Assembly: GCA_963682025.1 (NCBI GenBank)
Contig: OY821519.1
Span: 9,605,168-9,669,167 of the forward strand
Source: Cordilura impudica
Lineage: Eukaryota > Arthropoda > Insecta > Diptera > Scathophagidae
Length of the DNA stretch: 64,000 nucleotides
Direction of reading: 5' to 3'
A program made the position numbers and the translations under genes. Shown here piece after piece: positions 54,997 through 64,000 of the stretch (within the stretch, counting starts at the first letter, position 1; each line of letters opens with the position of its first letter). A model generated the notes under the pieces. It saw only the letters and a program-made list of their open reading frames with translations. It was not told the origin of the DNA and made no database searches.

Positions 54997-57900
54997 CACA
55001 GTGGCGCCCGTTGCAAAAATCAAAATTTACATGTGCGTCGGCGAAGTTTTGAATAAACCCATGTTATAGGAAACTTTTCAACGATTTCAAATATGCTACC
55101 CTTAATAATATCACATTTTTAGTTTAAAAGATATAACCGTTCCAAGTTGACCGACTTTCGGTTTTCACGATACTCTTCAAAGATTTCAGGTGTAATATCA
55201 CGAAAATAGGTAACGAATCGCCTTATATTTTGTTTGTGTTGATTGATGTATTTATTAAATGTATAATGATAAAAAAAATTAACTGTTTGCTTTGTGTTTC
55301 TCCTGGTAAATCACTATTTAAAAACTATCCGTTTTTTCACTATTTTTCAACTTTGACGGAAAATAAAAAAAATCTATATTTTTCTATATTTGCCATATTT
55401 GCAAAACATGTTCTTTGATTATTTCTTTACATAATTCAAAATGTTTTATCTGCCCGTACGTGCCCATTTGGCTTCTAGAGGTAAAAAAGGTTAAAAAGAC
55501 ATGGTTGCGGAAATTGAATGGCGTGCATCCCTTACATGTTTTGACTGACAGTAGTTTGATCTAATAGTTTGAAAATTGCATTTTAAGTCGGTTGTCTACC
55601 TGTGAGCCTCTGCCAAAGTCTACTCCCAATATTCTGTTACAGACACAGGATGCACAAAAAACTACTCATTGAAATTCGCAGGTACGCACCTCACTTAAAA
55701 ATTACTTTGGAGTACAAATGGTCAAGAACAATATTGACTTATGGTCCCTCCAGGTAGGCACAAATCTTATTTAGACACGAGCATAATATCAAAATTGCAT
55801 AATTCAGCCTAAATCCATATGTATGCAGGGAATAGGTAAATTTTTAGGCATGGTAGCATAAGCCTATATATTGCAAAATAAGCATAATGCCTGGATTAGT
55901 CTACGACTGAAAGTTGGCGCAACACAATTTAAAATTATTTGAACTGTTTAGAAGGTCAACCCACCAAAGTTTATCACGGAAGCTGCTTTAGAAGAACTTG
56001 ATAGCTTATACGGAAATATTGAGAGAAGCGAAATTATAAAAAATAATTTTTTTCTGATATATGCAAATATTAAGGATAAATGGGTGAAATCTAATCGAAC
56101 CATTCAGAACTTCAACTCCAAATACGAGGACTGGCTTAATGAATACACCATCCTGGATATATTGGCAGTAGATAAACCCACCACATCAACCAGAGGAAAA
56201 GGAAGGCCAAAAAAAAGTATGGAGGAGTGTTCAATATTCACAAGAAAGAGGAAACTTGCCGATGCCACCAATGACTTGACCACGAAGCATTTATCGGACG
56301 CGCTGTGTATTAAATATACAAAGGATTGTGAAAGAGTTAGGTCGCAGATTACAAAATCTGTTGCTGATGCAAGCCCACTGCGACTAAAAAGGATTAAGGA
56401 AAGCATTCCCACGCCCACAAATGCACACATTAAAAAGTATGGTTCCGAAGAAGCCTTGGCCTTGTTTATGGACTTACAACTTTCCAAAGAAAAATAAGAG
56501 ATACTACGGGTATCCTTGATGTGACACGGGGCTGACGTTTTACCAGGATACAAGCATATTACGCAAGCCAAAATAAATTCACGACCACTGCATACGGAGT
56601 TTACGGAAGTCTCTGTGAAAGCCAATCTGCAGGATCTCATGGGCCATACAGCAAAACGGTTGTTGGAGAGTCTTCCTGAAAATGAGGTGAAAATTCTTCC
56701 TGAGAAACTGACATTGATCAGCAAATGGGGCTGCGATGGATCATCCGGACAAAGCGTTTATAAGCAAAGGATATCTTCCGATGACGCTACAATAACGAAC
56801 GGAAATATGTTTGTGGCATCTGTTGTTCCTTTGCGGCTAAAATCTGATGTTTCCCTACACTGGAAGAATCCACGCCCGTCATCAGTGCATTATTGCCGAC
56901 CAATAATGTTTCAGTTTGCAAGGGAATCGGCAGAACTCATAAGGACCACGGTGAAGGAGTTCCACCTGACCATGGTTGGCGGAAAAGTCGTAAACGAACT
57001 GACAGGAACAACCTCAACATTGTCATGTCCGATTTGCAAAAAGAGTCAGAAGAACTTTGGTAATTTAAACGATTATACAAACGAGGAGAATTACGAATAT
57101 GGAATGTCACCATTGCACGCAAGGATAAGGTGTATGGAGTTCTTGCTAAAACTGGGGTATACCCTACCTCAAGAGGAGGAAAACTTCGATGAAAATACAT
57201 CAATAAAGGATAAGGAAAAGATCAGAAAGAAGCAAATACAGGATGCTTTTTTTAAACAAATTGGACTAAAAGTAGACTGTCCCAAGCACGGATATGGTAA
57301 CTCAAACGACGAAAACACTTCTAGGAGATTTTTTGAAAATGATGAGGCAGTAACTAGAATCACTGGAATTGACAATCAAATCGTGAAAAGATTGGGAACG
57401 ATCTTGAATGTTTTAAACTGTAAAGAAAATGTCAATTCTACAAAATATGGAGAATATGCATCGAAAACTGCATCTCTTTTAGCAGAAATGTATCCACAGA
57501 AGAAGTTGACCCCGACCGTCCATAAAATATTGGCGCATGGCAAAGATATAATTGAGTACTAGTCTTTGCCAATTGGAGAGCTTTCTGAAGACGCACAGGA
57601 GTCTCTTAACAAATTTTATAAAAAATTTAGATTGCAGAGCACATTCAAAGCATCAAGGGTAAGGCAAAATGAGGACCTCTTCAACATGTTGGCAGCATCT
57701 TCCGATCCACTTATTTCTTCCCTGCGGTATGTGAAGTCACGAATAGAGTTAGAAAATAATTATAGTTTAGAAATGATTAGTCTTTTAGATATACCTTCTC
57801 TTACGAATTGTGATGAATATTTTACAGAAAATGGAAAAAATAAATTTAAAAAAGTAGTAATTTTTTTTTAATTTGTTGGGTAATAATTTAAAACATAAAA

Positions 57901-58154
57901 CCCTAAAGAAAAAAAATAAAAACAATCTAAAAATGTAAAAATAATTTTTTTTAGTTACCATAAAATTGATTTTTCTACAAATTTTAACTTTGATAACCCA
58001 TAAGAAGGCCCCTACAAAGCGTAGCACCCTTTCCAAACGCTCATTTCATAGGCTGAACAGTTATCTATCGTATGCTGTTTAAACTGTTCAATAATGTTAT
58101 TCGGTTCAAAAGATATGATTTTTCCAACGAAAAAACTCAAAAGGAGCCACTGTG
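54997..58154 (+). mobile_element. Transib element copy 2 (near full length, 3158 bp)
   Basis: Starts CACAGTGGCGCC and ends GGAGCCACTGTG. The duplication is CGACG (54992-54996) against CGGCG (58155-58159), 4 of 5 matching. The right end has CACAGTG, 23-bp spacer, then GAAAAATCA. The left end has lost 14 bp of spacer compared with copy 1, leaving 9 bp before GCAAAAATC. It contains the fuller transposase pseudogene. Copy 1 is a deletion derivative of the same family. Confidence 0.85.
55927..57871 (+). pseudogene. Transib (RAG1-core-like) transposase, fuller copy
   Basis: The start codon is deleted. The frame 56084-56497 (137 residues) is the lysine-rich N-terminal part (GRPKKS near 56200). TAA at 56495 and TGA near 56521 interrupt. 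The frame 56615-57562 (315 residues) holds the core: SKWGCDGSSGQ with candidate first Asp (41), CPIC (C138, C141), TSRRFFEN (235-241), ITGID (249-253), HKILAH (H303, H308). CxxC and a His pair five residues apart match the zinc site known in RAG1. TAG at 57560 then separates LPIGELSEDAQE and SSDPLISSLR (57566-57871). Known Transib transposases are about 650-700 residues, so this covers most of one. Inactive as it stands. Confidence 0.85.
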
Positions 58155-58159
58155 CGGCG

Positions 58160-58854
58160 TGTCTCTTTTTGAAATTTTGAAGCTGGCATTGAATTCCAAA
58201 CAATTTTCTTTAATTTTGTTATGAATTTCTTTGGTCTTTTCTTTTACCATAAGTCCGCTAACAGTGATGTTTTTGTCTCTCATATTCAAAAACCATCGGT
58301 ATAATGCAGTTTCCATTTTTGGGTACTCGGAAGGCCGCACAGTTTTTCTTTTTCCAGGCCCAATAAACGTATTGTTAACACATTTAATAATAGCATTTTT
58401 GTTTTTTTTTTTTATTCCACATATTGTAGATTATTTCACCCCAAATTTATTCGCTAAATTAATAACACTTGCACCTTTTCCTAAAGATTTCTGATTATTC
58501 TTTTAAAGTTAAAAACTTATGCTTGTTTGTATGCATATCTAAAAACTTTTCACGTATGTACATATGTAATTTTATATCTACAAAACGAATATGGAAGTCC
58601 AGCTGAATGTAAACACTAAAACGTGTACGTTGGAAATTTTTATTAATAGCTGAAAACGATTTAAAAGCAGTCAGCTAGGGTAATCCCCAAATTATAATGC
58701 AGTTGAATCAGAATTAATTTAGATTTCATAAAAAAATTCAAAAATAAGCTGTTCATATTTTAAAGCTTTTGCACTGAGTTCATATTTTAGAGTAGTCAAT
58801 GGAAGAAAAAAAGTTTTCATATTTTGGGGTGTTCATATTTTTGGGAGTGCACTG
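58160..58854 (-). mobile_element. pogo/Tigger-type transposon, 5' part
   Basis: The minus-strand terminus CAGTGCACTCCCAAAAATATG begins at 58854 next to TA, the pogo/Tc1 target. From about 58530 down to 58160 broken frames give LTLKE, CENP-B-like helix-turn-helix pieces (STICGIKKK), then RPSEYPKMETALYRWFLNMRDKN and ISGL-type and FKKRH blocks, as in the tandem DNA-binding domains of pogo/Tigger transposases. It is cut off at Transib copy 2, so the DDE domain is absent. Confidence 0.65.
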
Positions 58855-59284
58855 TATGTACATTATCGAAATAAAGTTCGATATGTAATTATTTCAATCA
58901 TGACTGCGAAAATTTGGTCCCTGGATTTTGTTCAAAATGTCTGCTGTTGTCTAAATTTGTTTGGTATATAAAATAAAAGAAATCGGTCCATGTGATCAAT
59001 AGTTTTGAACAAAAATATGTGGCAACCTTTAGAATTTGCTTAACACAGTTTTGGAACGATTTATATTAAATTTTTCTCAAAAAAATAATATAGGTTTATT
59101 TTTGATTAAAACATATGTATCGAGCCATGACCGCGAAAATAGCATAAGTGACATTAAATTTAATTCACGTTTTTTGATGACATTCGATTATTTACGATCA
59201 TTGTCAAAATATATAAATAATCTAACCCATAAAAACAAAGTTTTCATTGAAAATCTTTCTTTCCTTATGCATATGAGTTCTGAA
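58855..59284. other. AT-rich DNA leading into a tandem repeat
   Basis: The words ATGACTGCGAAAATT and ATGACCGCGAAAATA occur near 58903 and 59126, perhaps an older duplication. No gene is seen. Confidence 0.35.
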
Positions 59285-59580
59285 TCTCTCCGTGACTGTG
59301 CGTGACTTTGAGTGACTCTTTTAAAATTAATCTTTGGCCACAACAAGTCTATGTACAAAGTTTCAGATCGATCGGATAACGGGAGTGAGGTTTTTGTCTC
59401 TCCGTGACTGTGCGTGATTATGCGTGACTGTGAGTGACTATGTCAAAGTTAATCTTTTTTCAAGGCAAGTCTATCGACCAAGTTTCAGATCTATCGGATA
59501 GGAGGAAATGGGTTTTTAATCACTCCGTGACTATGCGTACCTATGCGTGACTGTGTGTGACTACCTCAAAACTAATCTAA
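59285..59580. repeat. Tandem repeat, ~112-122-bp unit, 2.5 copies
   Basis: Units start at 59285, 59397 and about 59519 with CTCCGTGACT. Each has a run of shorter GTGACT(N)TG words, then ATTAATCTTT, CAAGTCTAT, CAAGTTTCAGATC and ATCGGATA. The last unit is partial and is followed by CAGACAGACAGACA. Confidence 0.75.
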
Positions 59581-61813
59581 TGGGGTTGCCCCTTGTCAGA
59601 CAGACAGACAATCAGAGAGTATAAGTTAAAAGAAAGTGTTTAAAAAGCCATAAATATATGAAGTGCCTTTACGAAATTACGGCAAAAGAATTTTAGCTTA
59701 AAATTGGCAAAATCCTGATTTATGCACTTAAGCTATTTTCTCCATCATGACAATAACTTTTCACCACAATTATTTAAGTAAGTGACCAATTGGACTTTCA
59801 TGATTTTAAGATCAGGATCTAATCTGTATATAAAATCAATACTTGATGAAGATTTTCAGTAAAATATATAATTTAATTTCTTTATAACAAAATCTATTTT
59901 GTTTACAAAAAATAATTTTAATTTACGAGTGCTTCTTACGAGTTTACCTACAATCATTTATAATTACGTAAGCATTTAATGTTGAAGGTGTTCTTTTATG
60001 ATGATCACCTGCTTTGGTATCGAAAGCAGAAATAAAAATTAGAAACCTAGATGTTTTAGTTTATAAAATTATAAAAACCTTTCAACAATGCCGGGCGTTC
60101 TCATTTTACGGTCAATGATAGTTTTGTTGTTGTTATATTTGGTTTTTGGTTTTGGTTTTGGTAAGTTGGTGTTTTATTAGAGAGTTGTCGGCGGTAAGTG
60201 CTTGTGACTAAACACTGTTATTAAGGGTCACAAATCAATGAAGACTTTATCGTTTTAAAGACAGGCCAAATTATCGAACTAACAGACAAAGAAAAAAATC
60301 TAAATACTAATAACCAACAACAACAACGATGGTCTTGAAAACAACAACAAAAAAGGTCGCAACTTATTATTAAAAAAAAAAATACCTCAAACTGATTAGA
60401 AATTGGTTAAACTTTCCCATAGAACCAAAAGACTACAACAACAAAAACAACAACAACGACAAGAAGAAACGAAAAAAAGAAACTAAAACCAATCCGCGAC
60501 TAAATTTATTGAACTAACTAACGTTAGCGAGCGAAGAACCATTTAAATAATCAAGACCCAAACAAAAAGAAAGAAATTAAAAAAAAAACAATCAACATTC
60601 AGTAAAAAGCTGGACATTACAGATTTGTCGTTTTGAAAATTGAATCACAAACAAAAGAACAGGTAAAGAAATTAACAAAAAAAAAAAAAAGAAGTGATAC
60701 CGCGCATTTACAACAAAGGCTAAAACAAAAAAAAAAAAAAAAAACAAAAAAAATTGGTCAAGTATATGCATTTGGTGCAACAGAGCCCAGCATCACCAAA
60801 AACATGAAAAAACACCCCAGGAAGCTACAACATACAACTGAAACACAATAATTCTATACACAGCAAGTTATCAACAAAGAGAATATCCCAAAAACAACAA
60901 CAACACACAATAATAGAATCTCTTTAATAAGAGCATACAACAAACACAGAAAAAAAACGCCGAAAACTCATAAATTTGAAGTTTTTCACTATTTCGTTTT
61001 TAATCTGTGGAAAGAAATTTCCTTTTGACAGCTACTAGTGTCCATAACATCGCTTATACAAATGAACTAAAAGCAACAACAGCACAGCAATATCCAAAAA
61101 AAACATATAGAACATGAAGGAAACTAAACTAAAAAAATACAATACAAATACAAATACGAATAGCGTTATAAATTAAGTGCAGAGCTGAGTTGAGTGCTGG
61201 AGAAGAAATCATATCAGCATTTTAAAAGGTGGATGTGCAGACCTAAAAAAACCAAAAAAAAAACATACTGGCCCTGTACACATTTTAGTTTTGTGGAGAT
61301 CTATAACCAAATTTAATTGTTGCATATAGAGTTGAACAAAAAAAAAATTTGTTTTTTTTTGGGTTTTTCGATAAAAACCAAAATATACAAAAGTCACCTA
61401 AAATATGATCCAAATGGAAATTGATAACAAAAAAATAAGAGGGTTAACCATATTTATGATCCCAACTAGAGTATTCAAATTGCATGGTATAAAAACTTTT
61501 GAGGGGCATTACGTTTTCTTTTTTTTTTGTAAACTGGCAACTAATTTTTAAAGTTAAAAATGTTTAGAGAGAAAAACTAATCTTTAGGTTAAAAAAAAAA
61601 ATTAGTTGGAGGAGGTAATAAATCAATATGCCAGTTCCGCTTGCTTAAAATTTTTTTTCTTCAGTCTTTAATTACAATCAATTTTACAATATTAAGCAAA
61701 TTTGATAAAAAAAAAAAAAATAACATAAGTTAGAGCAATAAGCATTAAGATCAATAACACTATCAGTATATACGAGAGGTCATAGTTCATTTATTTCTAA
61801 TTAATAGTATATA
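59581..61813. other. Single-copy DNA with CAA runs, no gene
   Basis: Long (CAA)n-type and A-rich runs (60300-60900), characteristic of insect untranslated or intronic DNA, but no frame with conserved motifs and no clear splice signals. A GTTTTTGG-type repeat lies near 60135-60160. Confidence 0.4.
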
Positions 61814-62110
61814 CTAGCTGCTTGTACCCGGTCTTGCCCGAGATCCAAAGGCCTTTGACTTGAAAAATGGTTCAATATGCTTACCAGGCGCTGACTACTT
61901 ATTGCCCAATGAACAAATTCCCCAAAAAAATTAACTTTCTCCCCAAAAATTTGTATGGGATTGGGGAATTTGTTCATGGTGAAGTAATTCCCGAATGTGT
62001 ACGTTTTTTGGGGAGTAAATTCATTTTTTATCTCAATTAAAAATTTTTTGATTTTATAATTTAGAAGTTTTTTTTTAAAGACGCTACAGTAAAAATACTT
62101 CAAAAATAAG
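61814..62110 (-). mobile_element. End of a second Helitron-like family
   Basis: Minus-strand 3' terminus: CTAG at 61814 next to A, followed inwards by a hairpin-like CCCGGTCTTGCCCGAG. This differs from the main family here but is typical of Helitron ends. The inner part has two AATTCCCCAA-type words in inverted arrangement (about 61917 and 61970). The other end is not found. Confidence 0.45.
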
Positions 62111-62151
62111 CTGTGAAACTGTTTGAAGTTTTTTTTTTTTAAGTTTATTTA

Positions 62152-64000
62152 TTTTGAAGGGGGTAGTGAAGCGTAGTGACTATAGCCTCTCCTACTCAAT
62201 TGGCAACCTCTCCTGCACGTGGCGCACCCTGCCGATAACAAACGAGGCTCTGTCGACCGAAGTTGGGCGGTATAACCCTAAGAATAGCAATGACTAAATA
62301 CCTTGCACACTGCATGCCTGGATGCGTTACTGGCAGCCCCAGCTCCAGGATCGGATGTTTAGCCCAATCAGTTACTCATCCTAAACTACAATTGATTACA
62401 GAAACCGTAACTAGTCAAAATGAAAACCAAACGATTAACCTGATGACGACTTTTAGCTTTAAAAAATGGACACGATTTGGAATATGGAACGTCCGTACGC
62501 TTTTAGATAGCACTTGTCTTGCTCAAGTATGCAACGAACTACTCCGTTACAACCTCTTATTCATGGGTCTCTGTGAAACCAGGTGGCCTGACTCTGGTGA
62601 GTTTGCTACAGCTAATGGACTTACTTTGATTTATTCCGGTAAACCACCTGAAGAACCAAGATCGAGCGGCGTTGGGCTACTGTTGTCTAAAGATGCCCGA
62701 AATGCATTAATAGATTGGAAACCGCATTCTGACAGAATCATCACAGCAAGATTTAGAACCCGCGCCAGAAACATTACATGTGTACACTGCTATGCACCCA
62801 CTGAAACCTCAGAATTGTCTGTGAAGGAAGAGTTCTATGAGCACTTAACAAGAGTAACAACCTCTGTTAATCGTGGTGATATTATGTTGATGACGGGGGA
62901 TTTTAACGCTCAAGTTGGACCCGACAACAGCGGCTTGGAAAGTGTGATGGGCCGTCACGGTATTGGTAGAATGACCGAAAATGGTGAACTTTTTGCCGAG
63001 TTATGCCTCAACAACAACCTGGTTATCGGTGGTACGCTTTTTCCCCATAAACGGGTACATAAAATTACTTGGGTCTCTCCAGACAACAAAACAGAAAACC
63101 AAATAGACCACATAGCAATCAGCAGAAAATGGAGAGGATCTCTGCTCGATGTCCGCAATAAACGAGGCGCCGACTGCAATAGCGACCATCATCTTCTAAT
63201 AGGCACAATCCGTCTGAAAGTTGCTGCCGTAAAGAGTATCAAAAAAGTACAACGAAAATTTGATGTAAAGAAACTAAAAAATCCAACCATACTGAACACC
63301 TATTCTGAAGCATTAAGAACCTCTCTAGAAGCCTCACAAACAAATTCCACAGTTGGCTGGAAGACGGTAGAAGAATGTTTTACATCGGCTGCTAAAGAGC
63401 ATATAGGATTCAAAACCAACAATAGGAAGCATTGGATTTCAGATACTACCTGGGACTTGATTGCTGAAAGAAGGAATACAAAAGCACAAATAAATACTGC
63501 ATTGACGCACGATGAAAAACTAAGGTTACGCACAATATACCGGACTATTGATAACAGTGTGAAAAGAAATGCACGTAATGACAAACGCAGATGGTTTGAT
63601 GATCTTGCTAGAGAAGCAGAAATCGCATCTGTGAATAACCGTACTAAGGATCTATATAATATAACCAGGAAACTTACTCAGAAGAACTTTACAACGGCAA
63701 AACCTCTTAGATCCAACAACGGCGAAATAATTACATCAAAAAGTGGCCAAATGGAATTATGGTTGCAACATTACTCTACTATGTTGTCAGATACAGTATC
63801 CATACAGCACGATCCTTGTGACTGCGACCACCACGATATAAGGAATGATATACCTACAGAATGCCCTGATATTCCCGAAATTATAGAATCCATAATTGCC
63901 CTTAAGAACAACAAGTCCCCAGGTATAGATAACATCTCCCCCGAGCTTTTCAAAACAGCACCACAAACAAGCGCCCGTTTTATGTATAAAATTATTGAGG
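62152..64000 (+). mobile_element. Non-LTR retrotransposon, 5' part (RTE/BovB-like), runs off window
   Basis: GC richer than its surroundings from about 62157 (GGGGGTAGTGAAGCG...). It has about 130 bp of 5' leader and then one uninterrupted frame to the window end. The 3' part, including the RT catalytic box and tail, lies outside. An intact long frame suggests recent activity. Confidence 0.75.
62290..64000 (+). CDS. Endonuclease/reverse transcriptase polyprotein (3' partial)
   Basis: No stop from 62239 to the window end (587 codons). In-frame ATGs are at 62290, 62314 and 62443. I list the first but the third, just before FKKWTRFGIWNVRTL, is equally possible. Numbering from 62290, an apurinic-type endonuclease runs from about residue 58 to 305: WNVRTL, LCETRWPD (Glu), MTGDFNAQVG (Asp and Asn near 204-206), NQIDHIAIS, and CNSDHHLL (His near 300). 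A basic linker follows (305-520), then the RT entry block LKNNKSPGIDNISPELF (about 536-552). Only the first RT motif is inside the window. In the intact element endonuclease nicks the target and RT copies the RNA there. The wording resembles RTE/BovB-type proteins; CR1-group is the alternative. Confidence 0.8.
   Translation, partial: MTKYLAHCMPGCVTGSPSSRIGCLAQSVTHPKLQLITETVTSQNENQTINLMTTFSFKKWTRFGIWNVRTLLDSTCLAQVCNELLRYNLLFMGLCETRWPDSGEFATANGLTLIYSGKPPEEPRSSGVGLLLSKDARNALIDWKPHSDRIITARFRTRARNITCVHCYAPTETSELSVKEEFYEHLTRVTTSVNRGDIMLMTGDFNAQVGPDNSGLESVMGRHGIGRMTENGELFAELCLNNNLVIGGTLFPHKRVHKITWVSPDNKTENQIDHIAISRKWRGSLLDVRNKRGADCNSDHHLLIGTIRLKVAAVKSIKKVQRKFDVKKLKNPTILNTYSEALRTSLEASQTNSTVGWKTVEECFTSAAKEHIGFKTNNRKHWISDTTWDLIAERRNTKAQINTALTHDEKLRLRTIYRTIDNSVKRNARNDKRRWFDDLAREAEIASVNNRTKDLYNITRKLTQKNFTTAKPLRSNNGEIITSKSGQMELWLQHYSTMLSDTVSIQHDPCDCDHHDIRNDIPTECPDIPEIIESIIALKNNKSPGIDNISPELFKTAPQTSARFMYKIIE

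Noticed and set aside
59285..59580. CRISPR-like array
   Set aside because: Units are over 100 bp, not short identical repeats with unique spacers, and the sequence is eukaryotic.
62955..63953. Minus-strand frames of 60-94 codons
   Set aside because: They are antisense shadows of the long plus-strand retrotransposon frame.

Overview
AT-rich insect nuclear DNA, most likely from a cyclorrhaphan (perhaps calyptrate) fly. This is inferred from short DINE/Helentron-like elements with GACAGACGGACA tracts and TATACCC...GGGTATA hairpins, many small TC...CTAG Helitrons, Transib, hAT, Tc1/mariner and pogo remnants, and CAA/GTT-rich single-copy DNA. No conserved host protein-coding gene, rRNA, tRNA or CRISPR array could be recognised. 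The window reads as intergenic or intronic DNA built from layered transposon insertions. Many of these can be ordered in time because target-site duplications (TSDs) are visible.

Layout. 0-1.9 kb: single-copy DNA, a 31-bp perfect inverted repeat and an unexplained acidic open frame. 1.9-7.1 kb: a long fold-back split by a DINE-like element ('alpha') that carries a 1.96-kb TTTTTCATTT-type decamer array, then three copies of a second DINE-like family ('beta') headed by a perfect 24-nt palindrome. 8-19.4 kb: Helitrons, a beta copy with three later insertions, a mariner fragment, small inverted repeats, and a three-level nest at 17.0-18.6 kb. 20.3-24.9 kb: more Helitrons, two of them in a direct duplication that includes flanking DNA. 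26.7-30.5 kb: a 5'-truncated RNase H-bearing non-LTR retrotransposon inside a Helitron, with a 13-bp TSD. 32.25-34.94 and 55.0-58.15 kb: two Transib elements encoding broken RAG1-like transposase; a divergent third lies at 40.85-41.74 kb. 38.1-38.9 kb: a mariner-type pseudogene. 42.9-44.7 kb: a second decamer array, in the opposite orientation to the first. 46.4-48.5 kb: an alpha copy, two small TIR elements and a Helitron. 49.5-52.9 kb: an unclassified TIR element with a 4-bp TSD, split by a hAT element with a perfect 8-bp TSD. 52.9-58.9 kb: beta, Tc1, an arthropod repeat ORF, Transib and pogo. 59.3 kb: a ~115-bp tandem repeat. 62.15 kb to the end: the 5' part of an apparently intact endonuclease/RT non-LTR retrotransposon that runs off the window.

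The most informative items are the two Transib copies, whose ends look like V(D)J recombination signals (CACAGTG heptamer, 22-23 bp spacer, GCAAAAATC) with CGACT and CGACG/CGGCG TSDs and complementary lesions; the unclassified 4-bp-TSD family (three copies); and a group of Helitrons in which one copy shares its 5' flank with one relative and its 3' flank with another. All family names come from motif recognition by eye, without database searches.
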